NCBI GenBank assembly: GCA_944381485.1
Contig: CALWLI010000036.1
Location: forward strand, 1 to 46,481
DNA: 46,481 nt
Origin: an uncultured Lachnospiraceae bacterium
GTDB taxonomy: Bacteria; Bacillota; Clostridia; Lachnospirales; Lachnospiraceae
Direction: 5' to 3'
The notes below the pieces were generated by a model that searched no databases, was not told the DNA's origin, and was given only the letters and a program-made list of their open reading frames with translations. Below are positions 26,496 to 35,356 of the stretch, in pieces. A program made the position numbers and the translations under genes. Position 1 is the stretch's first letter, and every line of letters starts with the position of its first letter.

Positions 26496-28040
26496 CTATT
26501 TCTCTATCAATAATGATTTCCCTGTCATCTCCTTGGGCTTTTCCATTCCCATGAGCTCCAAAAGTGTGGGAGCTATGTCCGCAAGCACACCGCCCTCTCT
26601 GAGCTTATACTTGGGATCCGCATTGTAGAGTATAAAGGGAACAGGGTTTGTGGTGTGAGCTGTGAAGGGCTCTCCTGTCTTCTCATCTATCATCTTGTCG
26701 CAGTTTCCATGATCCGCGCAGATAAACAGTACTCCCCCTGCATTCTTTACTGCCTCGCAAACCTTGCCTATGCAGGTATCCACTGTCTCAACAGCCTTTA
26801 CCGCAGCAGGTATAACGCCTGTATGTCCCACCATGTCAGGGTTTGCGAAATTGCATATCACCACATCATATTTATCTGAGCTTATTGCCTCGCAGAGCTT
26901 CTCGCATACCATAGGAGCGCTCATCTCCGGCTTGAGGTCATAGGTAGGTACTTCCTTAGGTGAAGGGACAAGTATCCTGTCCTCTCCCTTGTTGGGAGTC
27001 TCCACACCGCCGTTGAAGAAGAAGGTCACATGGGCATACTTCTCAGTCTCCGCAACTCTGCACTGAGTCTTTCCGTTTTCAGCGAGATACTCCCCTAAGG
27101 TTTCAGTTATCTCCTCTTTCTTAAAGGCAACCTGCTTGTTTTCTATGGTCTCGTCGTAGTCTACGAAGCAGGTAAAGAGCACCTTCTTTCTCTCTCCTCT
27201 CTCAAAGCCTGTAAATTCGTCATCGCAGAAGGCCCTTGTCATCTCCCTGGCTCTGTCGGGTCTGAAATTAAAGAATATGACACTGTCCATATCCTTTATG
27301 GTGGCTGTAGGCTTTCCGTCCTTTTCTATGACAACAGGCACTACAAACTCATCGTATACCTTCTCCTTGTAGGAGTTTTCCATGGCCTCCTCTGCCGACT
27401 GAGCTTTATTTCCCTCTCCCTTTGTGAGAGCGTCATAGGCCTTCTCTATCCTATCCCAGTTCTTGTCTCTGTCCATAGCATAGTAGCGTCCGCTTATGGT
27501 GGCTATCTCCCCGGTGCCCAGCTCCTTCATTTTAGCCTCCAGCTCCTTTATGTATGAGAGGCCGCTGTCGGGAGGGGTATCCCTTCCGTCCATGAAGCAA
27601 TGTACATAGACCTTTTTAAGTCCGCTTCTCTTTGCCAGCTCCAGAAGTCCGTAAATATGAGTGATGTGGCTGTGTACTCCTCCGTCCGATACCAGTCCCA
27701 TCATATGAAGGGCAGAGTCATGCTCCTTGCAGTTTTCCACAGCACTTTTGAGCTCCGGTATCTCAAAAAAGTCTCCGTCATCAATGGACTTTGAGATGCG
27801 GGTAAGCTCCTGATATATGATACGTCCGGCTCCCATGTTAAGGTGTCCCACCTCGGAATTTCCCATCTGTCCGTCAGGAAGTCCTACAGCAAGTCCCGAG
27901 GCATAGCCCTTTACAAAGGGACACTCGGCCATGAGCCTGTCAAGGTTGGGCTTTTTCGCCATGTAGACAGCGTTTCCTTCCTTGGTATCGCTTAAGCCGA
28001 AGCCGTCCATTATAACTAAAACAACAGGTTTCTTTGACAT
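26496..28040 (-). CDS. gpmI: 2,3-bisphosphoglycerate-independent phosphoglycerate mutase
   Basis: A 514-residue glycolytic enzyme that interconverts 3- and 2-phosphoglycerate using two Mn2+ ions. The alkaline-phosphatase-fold metal motifs are VLVIMDGFG, the nucleophile serine in GQMGNSEVGHLN, MDGRDTPP, YAMDRDKNWDR and ICADHGNCD. Length is normal. The ATG at 28040 (MSKKPVVLVIMDG) has GGAGGT about 10 nt upstream, which decides against the longer reading to 28079. It is divergent from uvrB. Confidence 0.97.
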   Translation of the reverse strand: MSKKPVVLVIMDGFGLSDTKEGNAVYMAKKPNLDRLMAECPFVKGYASGLAVGLPDGQMGNSEVGHLNMGAGRIIYQELTRISKSIDDGDFFEIPELKSAVENCKEHDSALHMMGLVSDGGVHSHITHIYGLLELAKRSGLKKVYVHCFMDGRDTPPDSGLSYIKELEAKMKELGTGEIATISGRYYAMDRDKNWDRIEKAYDALTKGEGNKAQSAEEAMENSYKEKVYDEFVVPVVIEKDGKPTATIKDMDSVIFFNFRPDRAREMTRAFCDDEFTGFERGERKKVLFTCFVDYDETIENKQVAFKKEEITETLGEYLAENGKTQCRVAETEKYAHVTFFFNGGVETPNKGEDRILVPSPKEVPTYDLKPEMSAPMVCEKLCEAISSDKYDVVICNFANPDMVGHTGVIPAAVKAVETVDTCIGKVCEAVKNAGGVLFICADHGNCDKMIDEKTGEPFTAHTTNPVPFILYNADPKYKLREGGVLADIAPTLLELMGMEKPKEMTGKSLLIEK

Positions 28041-28084
28041 ATATTTGAATACCTCCGTTTCTGTAATAAACTTACGCAAGGCTC

Positions 28085-28113
28085 ATTTTATCATAATTCT
28101 CAGGATATGGAAA
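28085..28113 (-). promoter_or_regulatory. gpmI promoter, mirror of the uvrB promoter
   Basis: Minus strand: TTTCCA (28108-28113), 17-nt spacer ending in TGA (extended -10), TAAAAT (28085-28090). Predicted start near 28078, 38 nt before gpmI. The -35 hexamer is the same six base pairs used by the uvrB promoter on the other strand. Confidence 0.6.
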
Positions 28114-28136
28114 GAGCTGTCAAGATATGATAAAAT
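28108..28136 (+). promoter_or_regulatory. uvrB promoter, mirror of the gpmI promoter
   Basis: TGGAAA (28108-28113), 17-nt spacer ending in TGA, TAAAAT (28131-28136). Predicted start near 28143, 50 nt before uvrB. The -10 sits in an 11-bp inverted repeat (28085-28095 with 28126-28136). No Gram-positive LexA box was seen. Confidence 0.6.
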
Positions 28137-28192
28137 ATTGATAGTATCGCTAAAGAGATGCTCAATTTTTACTATTCTGAAAGGTAAACATC

Positions 28193-30178
28193 ATGGCAGA
28201 TTTCGATTTGGTATCAGAATACTCTCCCACAGGAGATCAGCCTCAGGCTATAGCCGAGCTGGTAAAAGGCTTCAAGGAGGGCAACCAGTTTGAGACACTT
28301 CTTGGAGCTACCGGCTCCGGAAAGACCTTCACCATGGCAAATGTCATAAAGGAGCTGGGAAAGCCCACTCTTGTGATCGCCCACAACAAGACTCTTGCTG
28401 CACAGCTCTACTCCGAGATGAAGGAGTTTTTTCCGAACAATGCTGTGGAATATTTCGTGTCATACTACGATTATTATCAGCCTGAGGCCTATGTTCCCTC
28501 CACTGACACCTACATAGAGAAGGATTCCGCCATAAATGACGAGATCGATAAGCTGCGCCATTCGGCCACGGCGGCTCTCTCGGAGCGGGAAGACGTGATA
28601 ATAGTGGCATCTGTATCCTGCATCTATGGTCTGGGTTCTCCCATAGATTATAAGAGCATGACCGTCTCACTGCGCCCGGGACAAGTCAGGGACAGGGATG
28701 AGATCATAAGAAAGCTTATAGATATGCAGTACACAAGAAATGACATGGATTTTAAGCGAGGCAGCTTCAGAGTCCACGGTGACGTATTGGAGATATACCC
28801 CTCCTACTCCGGAGGCGAGGCCTACAGGATAGAGTTTTTCGGAGACGAGGTGGACAGGATAAGCTCCATAGACTCCGTTGACGGAAAGCCCAAGGCCACA
28901 TTAAACCACTGCATAGTCTTCCCTGCCTCCCACTATGTAGTTCCCAAGGACAAGATGCTCATAGCTGCAGACAATATCCTCAAGGAGATGGAGGAGAGGG
29001 TAAGGTACTTTAAATCCGAGGACAAGCTCATAGAGGCTCAGCGAATAGAGGAGAGGACTAATTTTGATGTTGAGATGATGAAGGAGACGGGCTTTTGCTC
29101 AGGCATAGAGAACTACTCCAGGCATCTCACAGGCTCCGCTCCGGGAGAGCCTCCCTATACTCTCATAGACTATTTCCCCAAGGACTTTCTCATAATAATA
29201 GACGAGTCCCATATCACGCTTCCCCAGATAAGAGGCATGTACTCGGGAGACCACAGCAGGAAGATGACCCTTGTGGATTACGGCTTCCGCCTGCCCTCGG
29301 CCCTTGACAACAGGCCTCTCAATTTCTCGGAGTTTGAATCAAAGATAGACCAGATGCTTTTTGTCTCCGCCACTCCATCGGAGTATGAGGAAAACCATGA
29401 GCTTCTGAGGGCCGAGCAGATAATAAGGCCTACAGGACTCCTTGACCCCAAGATCAGCGTCCGCCCTGTTGAGGGACAGATAGATGACCTTATATCCGAG
29501 GTGAACAGGGAGACCAAAAAGAAAAACAAGGTCCTTATAACCACTCTCACAAAGCGCATGGCTGAGGATCTCACAGACTATATGAAGGACATAGGCATAA
29601 GAGTGCGCTATCTCCATTCTGATATAGACACACTGGAAAGGGCCCAGATAATAAGAGATATGAGGCTTGACGTGTTCGATGTATTGGTAGGTATCAATCT
29701 TCTGAGAGAGGGTCTTGACATCCCGGAGGTATCATTAGTGGCCATACTGGATGCGGATAAGGAGGGCTTTTTGAGATCCGAGACCTCCCTCATACAGACC
29801 ATAGGTCGAGCCGCAAGAAATGCCGAGGGACGTGTCATCATGTATGCGGATACCGTAACCGATTCCATGAGGAGGGCCATAGACGAGACCGAGAGGAGGC
29901 GCAGAGTTCAGGATGCCTACAACAGGGAACACGGCATCACTCCCACAACCATAAAGAAGGCTGTCAGAGACCTTATCGCCATATCAAAGACTGTTGAGGA
30001 CGACTCCGGAAGGAATTCCAAGGATATAGAGTCCATGAACGAGAAGGAGCTTAAGGCCCTTGAGAAGGAGCTTACAAAGAAGATGCGCATTTGCGCCGCA
30101 GAGCTTAACTTTGAGGAGGCCGCCGTCATAAGAGACAGGCTGGTGGAGATAAGAAAGCTCATGTACGACGCAGGCTGA
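28193..30178 (+). CDS. uvrB: Excinuclease ABC subunit B
   Basis: A 661-residue nucleotide-excision-repair helicase that verifies damage handed over by UvrA and recruits UvrC. Walker A is GATGSGKTF, the beta-hairpin is [10 protein letters not shown], the DEAD-like box is IIDESH, and helicase motif VI is [15 protein letters not shown]-terminal UVR motif ([23 protein letters not shown], residues about 620-650) is complete. AAAGG lies about 9 nt before the ATG. It is followed by a HAD gene 42 nt downstream. uvrA and uvrC are not in the window. Confidence 0.98.
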   Translation: MADFDLVSEYSPTGDQPQAIAELVKGFKEGNQFETLLGATGSGKTFTMANVIKELGKPTLVIAHNKTLAAQLYSEMKEFFPNNAVEYFVSYYDYYQPEAYVPSTDTYIEKDSAINDEIDKLRHSATAALSEREDVIIVASVSCIYGLGSPIDYKSMTVSLRPGQVRDRDEIIRKLIDMQYTRNDMDFKRGSFRVHGDVLEIYPSYSGGEAYRIEFFGDEVDRISSIDSVDGKPKATLNHCIVFPASHYVVPKDKMLIAADNILKEMEERVRYFKSEDKLIEAQRIEERTNFDVEMMKETGFCSGIENYSRHLTGSAPGEPPYTLIDYFPKDFLIIIDESHITLPQIRGMYSGDHSRKMTLVDYGFRLPSALDNRPLNFSEFESKIDQMLFVSATPSEYEENHELLRAEQIIRPTGLLDPKISVRPVEGQIDDLISEVNRETKKKNKVLITTLTKRMAEDLTDYMKDIGIRVRYLHSDIDTLERAQIIRDMRLDVFDVLVGINLLREGLDIPEVSLVAILDADKEGFLRSETSLIQTIGRAARNAEGRVIMYADTVTDSMRRAIDETERRRRVQDAYNREHGITPTTIKKAVRDLIAISKTVEDDSGRNSKDIESMNEKELKALEKELTKKMRICAAELNFEEAAVIRDRLVEIRKLMYDAG

Positions 30179-30220
30179 TATTTCTCAAGTATTTATTATA
30201 TTTATTAAGGAGGTTTTTCC

Positions 30221-30886
30221 ATGATTCTTACTTTCGACTGTTACGGAACGCTTATTGACACCTCCCCTCTTCTTGAGGAGGTGGGAAAGATGGCCTCTGA
30301 GGCAGGGCTTTCCTCAGACCGGGCTAAGGAGCTCTTTCCTGTCTACGAGGCAAGGGCCATGTACGCGGAGCCATACTGCGACTATGACAAGGTGGTCCTT
30401 CATGCCCTTAAGTACCTTGACTTTGAGTTCTGCTCTAAAGTATTCGGAAAGCAATATGACAGGGCCATAGAATGCGTCAAAAATTACAAGGCCTTCCCCG
30501 AGGTAAAGGATACCCTCGCAAAAATGAAGGCTGAGGGACATAAGCTCTATCTCATGTCCAACTCAAAGAGAGAGCTTATGGACTGCCACTTAAAGGAGCT
30601 GGGACATCCCTTCGAGTACGAGATATTGGCGGACGAGACCCACTGCTACAAGCCTAACCTTGAATTTTTCAGGTATTCCGAGGATCTGCTGGGACTTAAG
30701 GAACTTCCGAAGGAGGGCCACTGTCACATAGCTGAGGGTTACTTCTGGGATATCATCCCTGCAACCTACTTCAGGTGGAATACCATATGGGTGAACAGAA
30801 GCCGTCAGCAGGGTGACGAGCGTGGTAAGGATTATATTGAGGTCCACGAGCTCACAGGAGCTTATGAAGCCCTTAAAAAGATCTGA
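30221..30886 (+). CDS. HAD hydrolase, haloacid dehalogenase type II-like
   Basis: A 221-residue cytosolic HAD phosphatase/dehalogenase. Motif I is LTFDCYGTLID (Asp nucleophile; the second Asp is replaced by Tyr, as in 2-haloacid dehalogenases), motif II is MSNS, motif III is the Lys in HCYKPNLEFF, and motif IV is HIAEGYFWDI. A helical cap lies between motifs I and II. AAGGAGG precedes the ATG. It is cotranscribed with uvrB by spacing and shares the terminator. The substrate cannot be assigned, and a general phosphatase role is equally possible. Confidence 0.85.
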   Translation: MILTFDCYGTLIDTSPLLEEVGKMASEAGLSSDRAKELFPVYEARAMYAEPYCDYDKVVLHALKYLDFEFCSKVFGKQYDRAIECVKNYKAFPEVKDTLAKMKAEGHKLYLMSNSKRELMDCHLKELGHPFEYEILADETHCYKPNLEFFRYSEDLLGLKELPKEGHCHIAEGYFWDIIPATYFRWNTIWVNRSRQQGDERGKDYIEVHELTGAYEALKKI

Positions 30887-30891
30887 TAAGT

Positions 30892-30950
30892 AAAAATCTC
30901 TCGTTCTCAGTCAGGATCAGGCTTGATTCCTTCGAACGAGAGATTTTTTG
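30892..30950. terminator. Bidirectional terminator, HAD gene / S41 protease
   Basis: A 14-bp perfect stem (30893-30906 with 30934-30947) flanked by A and T runs encloses a 27-nt loop that itself contains a short imperfect hairpin. It lies between convergent genes and can end both. Confidence 0.9.
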
Positions 30951-30952
30951 TT

Positions 30953-32341
30953 CTATTTTTCCAATTCTTCTATGGCGGCTTTGAGCTGGTTGTCCACCTC
31001 CGGGTCAGGAGCCTTGGGATCCGCTCCCTTCTCAAGGAGCTCCTCGCTCGCCTCCACTGTGACATCAGGTTCAATGCCAACTCCATGTATCTCCGCACCC
31101 GAGGGAGTAAAGTAGGAGTCAGTGGTAAACTTTACGGCGGAACCGTCGGAAAGTGGCACTATACTCTGAACGATCCCCTTACCATAGGTTTTTGTTCCCA
31201 CAACCTTGGCATATCCGTAATCCTTCAGAGCCCCTGTAAGTATCTCTGACGCGGAGGCTGAATTTCCGTTTACAAGAATGATCACCTCTTTGTCCATGCT
31301 GTGCTTGTCCGAGGAATAGTATGCGCTGTCCTTTCCCCTTATATTCTCAGTGTACAGAAGAAGGGTCCTTCCCCTGTACTCACCGTCATAGTCATGATCA
31401 GAGTATTCGGAAAGGTCATCCGGAAGTATATAATCGGCCATCATTACAGCAGAGTCCATAACTCCCCCGGGATTATCCCTCAGGTCTATTATTATTCCCT
31501 TATAATCCCCATTGTCAAAGGAGTCCAGCGCATTTCTGAACTGGTTCACCGTAGCCTTTTCAAAGCTGCTGACATTTATATAGCCTATCTTTTTTCCGTC
31601 AGCTGCATCTATGTTTGAGCTCCTTACTGTAGTGATCTCCACCTGTCGTCTCTCCACCTGAAAGTTCACGTCCTCTCCCTGTCTGTCAAAGCTCAGGTTC
31701 ACATAGGTTCCTTCCTCACCCTTTATATATTCATCCACTATGGTCTCAAAGTCCAGTATGCTTATGTTCTCGTGGTTCACCTCTGTGAGCACATCTCCCT
31801 CAAGTATTCCCGCTTCCTCAGCAGGAGAGCCTTCATAGACCTCCACAACAGTTATAGTGTTTGTGGCTGCATTGTAGGTCATAAGGACTCCTATGCCACA
31901 GTAATTGCCCGATGAGTTGGCAGTCTCATCCTCAAACTCCTCCGGGCTGTAATAATCCGCATAGAGATCCCCAAGGCTGTACATAAAGCCCTTGAATATG
32001 CCTGACTCTATGGCCTCGGCATCTGTATCCTCCACATACAGATATTCGTCCTCTATAAGTTTTCCTATCCTCTTTAACTTTGAGTTTATATCGCCATAGT
32101 CAAGCTCAGCCACAGAGGGAGTTGCTTTGCCTTCAGAGCTGCCTCTCTTAAAAAATCCTCCTGTCACCGCAAGGAAAAGCACTGTAGCCACCGCCAAAGA
32201 AAAGACAGCGATGCCTATGCCTGACCATAATCCCTTCATGAAACAAGCTTTTTCTCTTTGTGAGGATACCTTGTCAGGCTTCTCACAGGCCTCGGTGTCC
32301 GGTTTGATATTGCTTTCAAAGTCCTTGTCATTTATGTTCAT
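30953..32341 (-). CDS. C-terminal processing protease, S41 (CtpA/CtpB type)
   Basis: A 462-residue membrane-anchored serine protease. A cytoplasmic N-tail is followed by one membrane segment (about residues 39-62), an N-terminal helical region, a PDZ domain (GIGVLMTYNAATNTITVVEV, then AGILEGDVL) and the S41 core. The catalytic Ser is in VNGNSASASEIL and the Lys in TYGKGIVQS; RDNPGGVMDSA is the conserved loop. It acts outside the membrane. It is last in the operon, 40 nt after the M23 gene. The ribosome site is poor (GGGA about 13 nt away). In Bacilli ctpB also follows ftsEX. Confidence 0.93.
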   Translation of the reverse strand: MNINDKDFESNIKPDTEACEKPDKVSSQREKACFMKGLWSGIGIAVFSLAVATVLFLAVTGGFFKRGSSEGKATPSVAELDYGDINSKLKRIGKLIEDEYLYVEDTDAEAIESGIFKGFMYSLGDLYADYYSPEEFEDETANSSGNYCGIGVLMTYNAATNTITVVEVYEGSPAEEAGILEGDVLTEVNHENISILDFETIVDEYIKGEEGTYVNLSFDRQGEDVNFQVERRQVEITTVRSSNIDAADGKKIGYINVSSFEKATVNQFRNALDSFDNGDYKGIIIDLRDNPGGVMDSAVMMADYILPDDLSEYSDHDYDGEYRGRTLLLYTENIRGKDSAYYSSDKHSMDKEVIILVNGNSASASEILTGALKDYGYAKVVGTKTYGKGIVQSIVPLSDGSAVKFTTDSYFTPSGAEIHGVGIEPDVTVEASEELLEKGADPKAPDPEVDNQLKAAIEELEK

Positions 32342-32381
32342 ATTTATCTTATGTTCCCGTTTTTAAGTCATATCAGAAGGT

Positions 32382-33608
32382 TTACGGACTCACATAATTC
32401 AGAGGGTTCACATAGCTTCCGTTTACTCTCACTCCGAAGTGAAGGTGTGGTCCTGTTGAGTAGCCGGTAGAGCCCACATACCCTATGGTCTCTCCCATAC
32501 CAACACTCTGTCCGCTTGATACAGCTATGCTTGACATATGCATATATACAGTATAAACGCCACCGCCATGATTTATCATCACATAGTTTCCGGCAGATTT
32601 CGAGTAGGTGGATATCACTACCGTGCCCGATGCCGCAGCCTTGATGGGGCTGCCCTCAGGCGCGCCTACATCAATTCCCTGGTGGTTGCTTGACGCTCCC
32701 TCCGTGGGCGAGCTCCTTCCGCCGAAATTGCTGGTGATCCTTGAGCTGGAAGGCAGGGGCCAGGTAAAGCTTATGCCGTCTATGGATTTCACCTCGTAGG
32801 TCTTTCCCGCCTCCTCGGCTTTCCTTCTGGCTTCCTCCTCCTGTCTCTTTATCTCTGCCTCAATAGCTGCAATGTTTGCCTCCTCGGCCTTTATAGCCTG
32901 CTGCATCTCATCTATCTCAGACTGAGCGTCAGCTATCTTTCTGTTGTACTCCTCCAATTCCTTCTTCTTGTCGGCCATGAGTACGTTTACCGAAGACTTC
33001 TTCGCCTCTGTCTCCTCCTTCATGCCTTCAAGCTCGGCATACTCTCCCTCAAGTCTCACTTCTGTAGCCGCTATCTCTTCCCTTGTCTCCACAAATTCAT
33101 TGAGTTTGTTTCTGTCATAGTCTGAAACCTTTTGAATATACTCAGCTTTATTCAGCATATCAGAAAAGGATTCCGCTTCAAATATCAAGTCAAGGAAATT
33201 TGTCTCTCCCTTTTCGTACATGTATTTGATCCTGAGCTTCATGGATGAGTACTGCTTAGCCTCATCAGCCTTGGCCTCCTCAAGCTCAGCCTTTGTGGCA
33301 TCTATCTCAGCCTGCTTGTCTGTCATCTCTCCTGAAAGCTCTGTGATCCTTACGCTTAAGGAGGTGAGCTCTCTGTCAAGCTCCTCTACATAATCTGCTG
33401 TGTTTGACTTCAGTGTCTCAAGCTCATTCAAGGTGTTTTCCACCTTTTCCTTTTCCTCCTCAAGGGCTGATATCTTCTCCTTGGAGTCCTCTATGCCTGC
33501 GCTAGTGGCATATACATTAAAAACCAAGGGAAGGCTTAAGGCGGCACTCATAAAAAGTGCCGCCGGCCTCATATATTTATTAATTTTATTTCTTCTGCTT
33601 CTTTTCAT
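32382..33608 (-). CDS. M23 peptidoglycan hydrolase with coiled coil (EnvC/PcsB-like)
   Basis: A 408-residue secreted protein. A signal peptide (to about residue 37, ...NVYATSAG) is followed by roughly 230 residues of coiled coil rich in Glu/Lys/Ala, then a C-terminal LytM/M23 domain. Zinc ligands appear in NHQGIDVGAPEG and HLHFGV, and the conserved GYVGSTGYSTGPHLHFG stretch is intact, so it is probably an active endopeptidase. FtsEX is known to activate coiled-coil hydrolases of this layout, and ftsX lies directly upstream. AAAGG lies 7 nt before the ATG. Confidence 0.93.
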   Translation of the reverse strand: MKRSRRNKINKYMRPAALFMSAALSLPLVFNVYATSAGIEDSKEKISALEEEKEKVENTLNELETLKSNTADYVEELDRELTSLSVRITELSGEMTDKQAEIDATKAELEEAKADEAKQYSSMKLRIKYMYEKGETNFLDLIFEAESFSDMLNKAEYIQKVSDYDRNKLNEFVETREEIAATEVRLEGEYAELEGMKEETEAKKSSVNVLMADKKKELEEYNRKIADAQSEIDEMQQAIKAEEANIAAIEAEIKRQEEEARRKAEEAGKTYEVKSIDGISFTWPLPSSSRITSNFGGRSSPTEGASSNHQGIDVGAPEGSPIKAAASGTVVISTYSKSAGNYVMINHGGGVYTVYMHMSSIAVSSGQSVGMGETIGYVGSTGYSTGPHLHFGVRVNGSYVNPLNYVSP

Positions 33609-33642
33609 ACTTAAACCTTTAAAATGTCCTGCTCTTCTGTAT

Positions 33643-33651
33643 ATAATATCA
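33643..33651 (-). promoter_or_regulatory. Possible extended -10 promoter before the M23 gene
   Basis: Minus strand: TGATATTAT in the 88-nt ftsX-M23 gap, start predicted near 33636. TTTACA lies 19 nt upstream of the -10. It would give the hydrolase and protease an extra input besides the operon promoter. Confidence 0.4.
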
Positions 33652-33696
33652 GCTCTCCTAGGGTTTGTGTAAAAATAAAATATTAAAAATTACAGT

Positions 33697-34611
33697 TTAA
33701 ACCTTAAGATGCTTTCTTATGGTAAAGAAGCTTACGAGAAATCCCATTCCCACACCCAGGGTCATGGCAACTGCCACTATAGCGGGGAAGATCTCGTTTA
33801 GAGGTATCATCTCAAAAAGTCTTGTGTACTGAAGGTAGTGCTCTATCACATAAGCCGCAGCCCTCTTATATATGAAATACATGGCTGCCACAGGTATCAA
33901 TGCCCCCACAAAGCCTATTATCACTCCCTCCACTACAAAGGGCGCCCTTATCATAAAATTTGTCGCTCCTATAAGCTTCATGATCTCATTTTCACGTTTC
34001 CTGAAAGCGGCCGCAACAGAGATAGTATTGCTTATGAGGAATATAGCTACAGCTATGAGAACTGCGATTATGGCTCCGCTCAGAATACTGATGATCCTGT
34101 TCATTCCGCTCATGGCTGAGACCACCGCATTGGAGTAATTTACCTCTCTTACTCCATCCAGCGACTCTATATATTGGACCATAGCCTGCTGATCGCTGAT
34201 GTTTTCAAGAAATATCTCATAGTTGTCTGAAGTTGCAAGGGGGTTATCGTCGGCAAATGCCTCCGCCAGCTCCTCGGAGTCATCTCCGAAGTAATCTGTC
34301 TTAAAGCTGTCCCAGGCCTCCTCAGCAGAGATATAGCGCAGCTCCTTTATCCCCGGCTTCTCCTTTATCATATCCCCAATTGCGGATTTTTGCTCATCAC
34401 TCAGGCCTTCATCGAAGAATACGGTTATTCCCACCGTAGTCTCCGCCTCTTTTGTGATATGCTGAACATTCATTACTATAGAGTAAAAGAGGCTGAAGAG
34501 AAAGATGCAGGCTGCGACCGTGGCTATGGACGCCATGGAGAAGAGTATGTTTCTCTTTATGCTCTTTAAGCCCTGCTTAAAGCAATACCAAAATGTATTA
34601 AATCCTGTCAT
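33697..34611 (-). CDS. ftsX: Cell division protein FtsX
   Basis: A 304-residue ABC-type membrane protein with one N-terminal membrane segment, an extracellular loop of about 110 residues, and three C-terminal membrane segments. FRKRENEIMKLIGATNFMIRAPFVVEG is the conserved cytoplasmic coupling region (about residues 205-232). It overlaps ftsE by 14 nt. With FtsE it transmits cytoplasmic ATP hydrolysis to an external hydrolase, probably the M23 protein encoded next. Confidence 0.95.
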   Translation of the reverse strand: MTGFNTFWYCFKQGLKSIKRNILFSMASIATVAACIFLFSLFYSIVMNVQHITKEAETTVGITVFFDEGLSDEQKSAIGDMIKEKPGIKELRYISAEEAWDSFKTDYFGDDSEELAEAFADDNPLATSDNYEIFLENISDQQAMVQYIESLDGVREVNYSNAVVSAMSGMNRIISILSGAIIAVLIAVAIFLISNTISVAAAFRKRENEIMKLIGATNFMIRAPFVVEGVIIGFVGALIPVAAMYFIYKRAAAYVIEHYLQYTRLFEMIPLNEIFPAIVAVAMTLGVGMGFLVSFFTIRKHLKV

Positions 34612-35356
34612 CTGTGTTTTCGGGCCTCCTTCTGCTCTTTCCGCGGCTCCTTGAATTTCCCATTACAGGCATTACAGATACCGGCTTTTTCTCAGGGTAT
34701 TCGTCGCTCACTATAAGACCTTTATCCATGGTTATGACACGTTTTTTCATCTCACTGACCATCTCCTTGGAGTGGGTTATTACAATAACTGTAGTTCCCA
34801 TGGAATTTACAGTCTCCAGAAGCCTCATTATCTCGTGAGTGTTATAGCTGTCCAAATTTCCTGTGGGCTCATCCGCCAGAAGGACCTGAGGATGATTTAT
34901 CAGAGCTCTGGCAATGGCCACCCTCTGCTGCTCTCCTCCTGAAAGATGATTGGGGTAGGATTTGTATTTAGCCCCAAGGCCTGTAAGCTTCAGCATCTCC
35001 GGAACATTCCTTTTTATCTCCGAGCCTGATGCTCCTATAACTCTCTGGGCAAAAGCCACATTTTCAAACACATTCCTGTCATAGAGGAGCCTGAAATCCT
35101 GGAACACCACTCCCAGAGTCCTCCTGTACTTGGGTATGTTTCTGCGCTTTATCTTGTTCAGGTCACAGCCGTTTACAATGATCTCTCCGGACGTAGCTTT
35201 AAGCTCCCTTGTGAGGAGCTTAAACAGTGTGGACTTTCCCGAGCCTGATTTTCCTACTATGAAAACAAACTCCCCGTCCCTTATATTCAAATTAATATTT
35301 CTTATCGCCTTGTTGCCTGTCTCATATGTCTTACATACGTTCTTCAGCTCTATCAT
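34598..35356 (-). CDS. ftsE: Cell division ATP-binding protein FtsE
   Basis: A 252-residue ABC ATPase. Walker A is VGKSGSGKST, the Q-loop is VVFQDFRLL, the signature is LSGGEQQRVA and Walker B is VLLADEPTGNLD. FtsE is usually about 228 residues; here a basic tail of some 25 residues (NSRSRGKSRRRPENT) is added, coded partly where ftsX's ribosome site lies. Its ATG overlaps the upstream regulator's stop by one base (TGATG), so translation is coupled. Confidence 0.95.
   Translation of the reverse strand: MIELKNVCKTYETGNKAIRNINLNIRDGEFVFIVGKSGSGKSTLFKLLTRELKATSGEIIVNGCDLNKIKRRNIPKYRRTLGVVFQDFRLLYDRNVFENVAFAQRVIGASGSEIKRNVPEMLKLTGLGAKYKSYPNHLSGGEQQRVAIARALINHPQVLLADEPTGNLDSYNTHEIMRLLETVNSMGTTVIVITHSKEMVSEMKKRVITMDKGLIVSDEYPEKKPVSVMPVMGNSRSRGKSRRRPENTDDRI

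Noticed and set aside
28080-28192. LexA/SOS box before uvrB
   Set aside because: No match to the Gram-positive GAAC-N4-GTTC type operator was found in the gap; the inverted repeat present is explained by two -10 elements.
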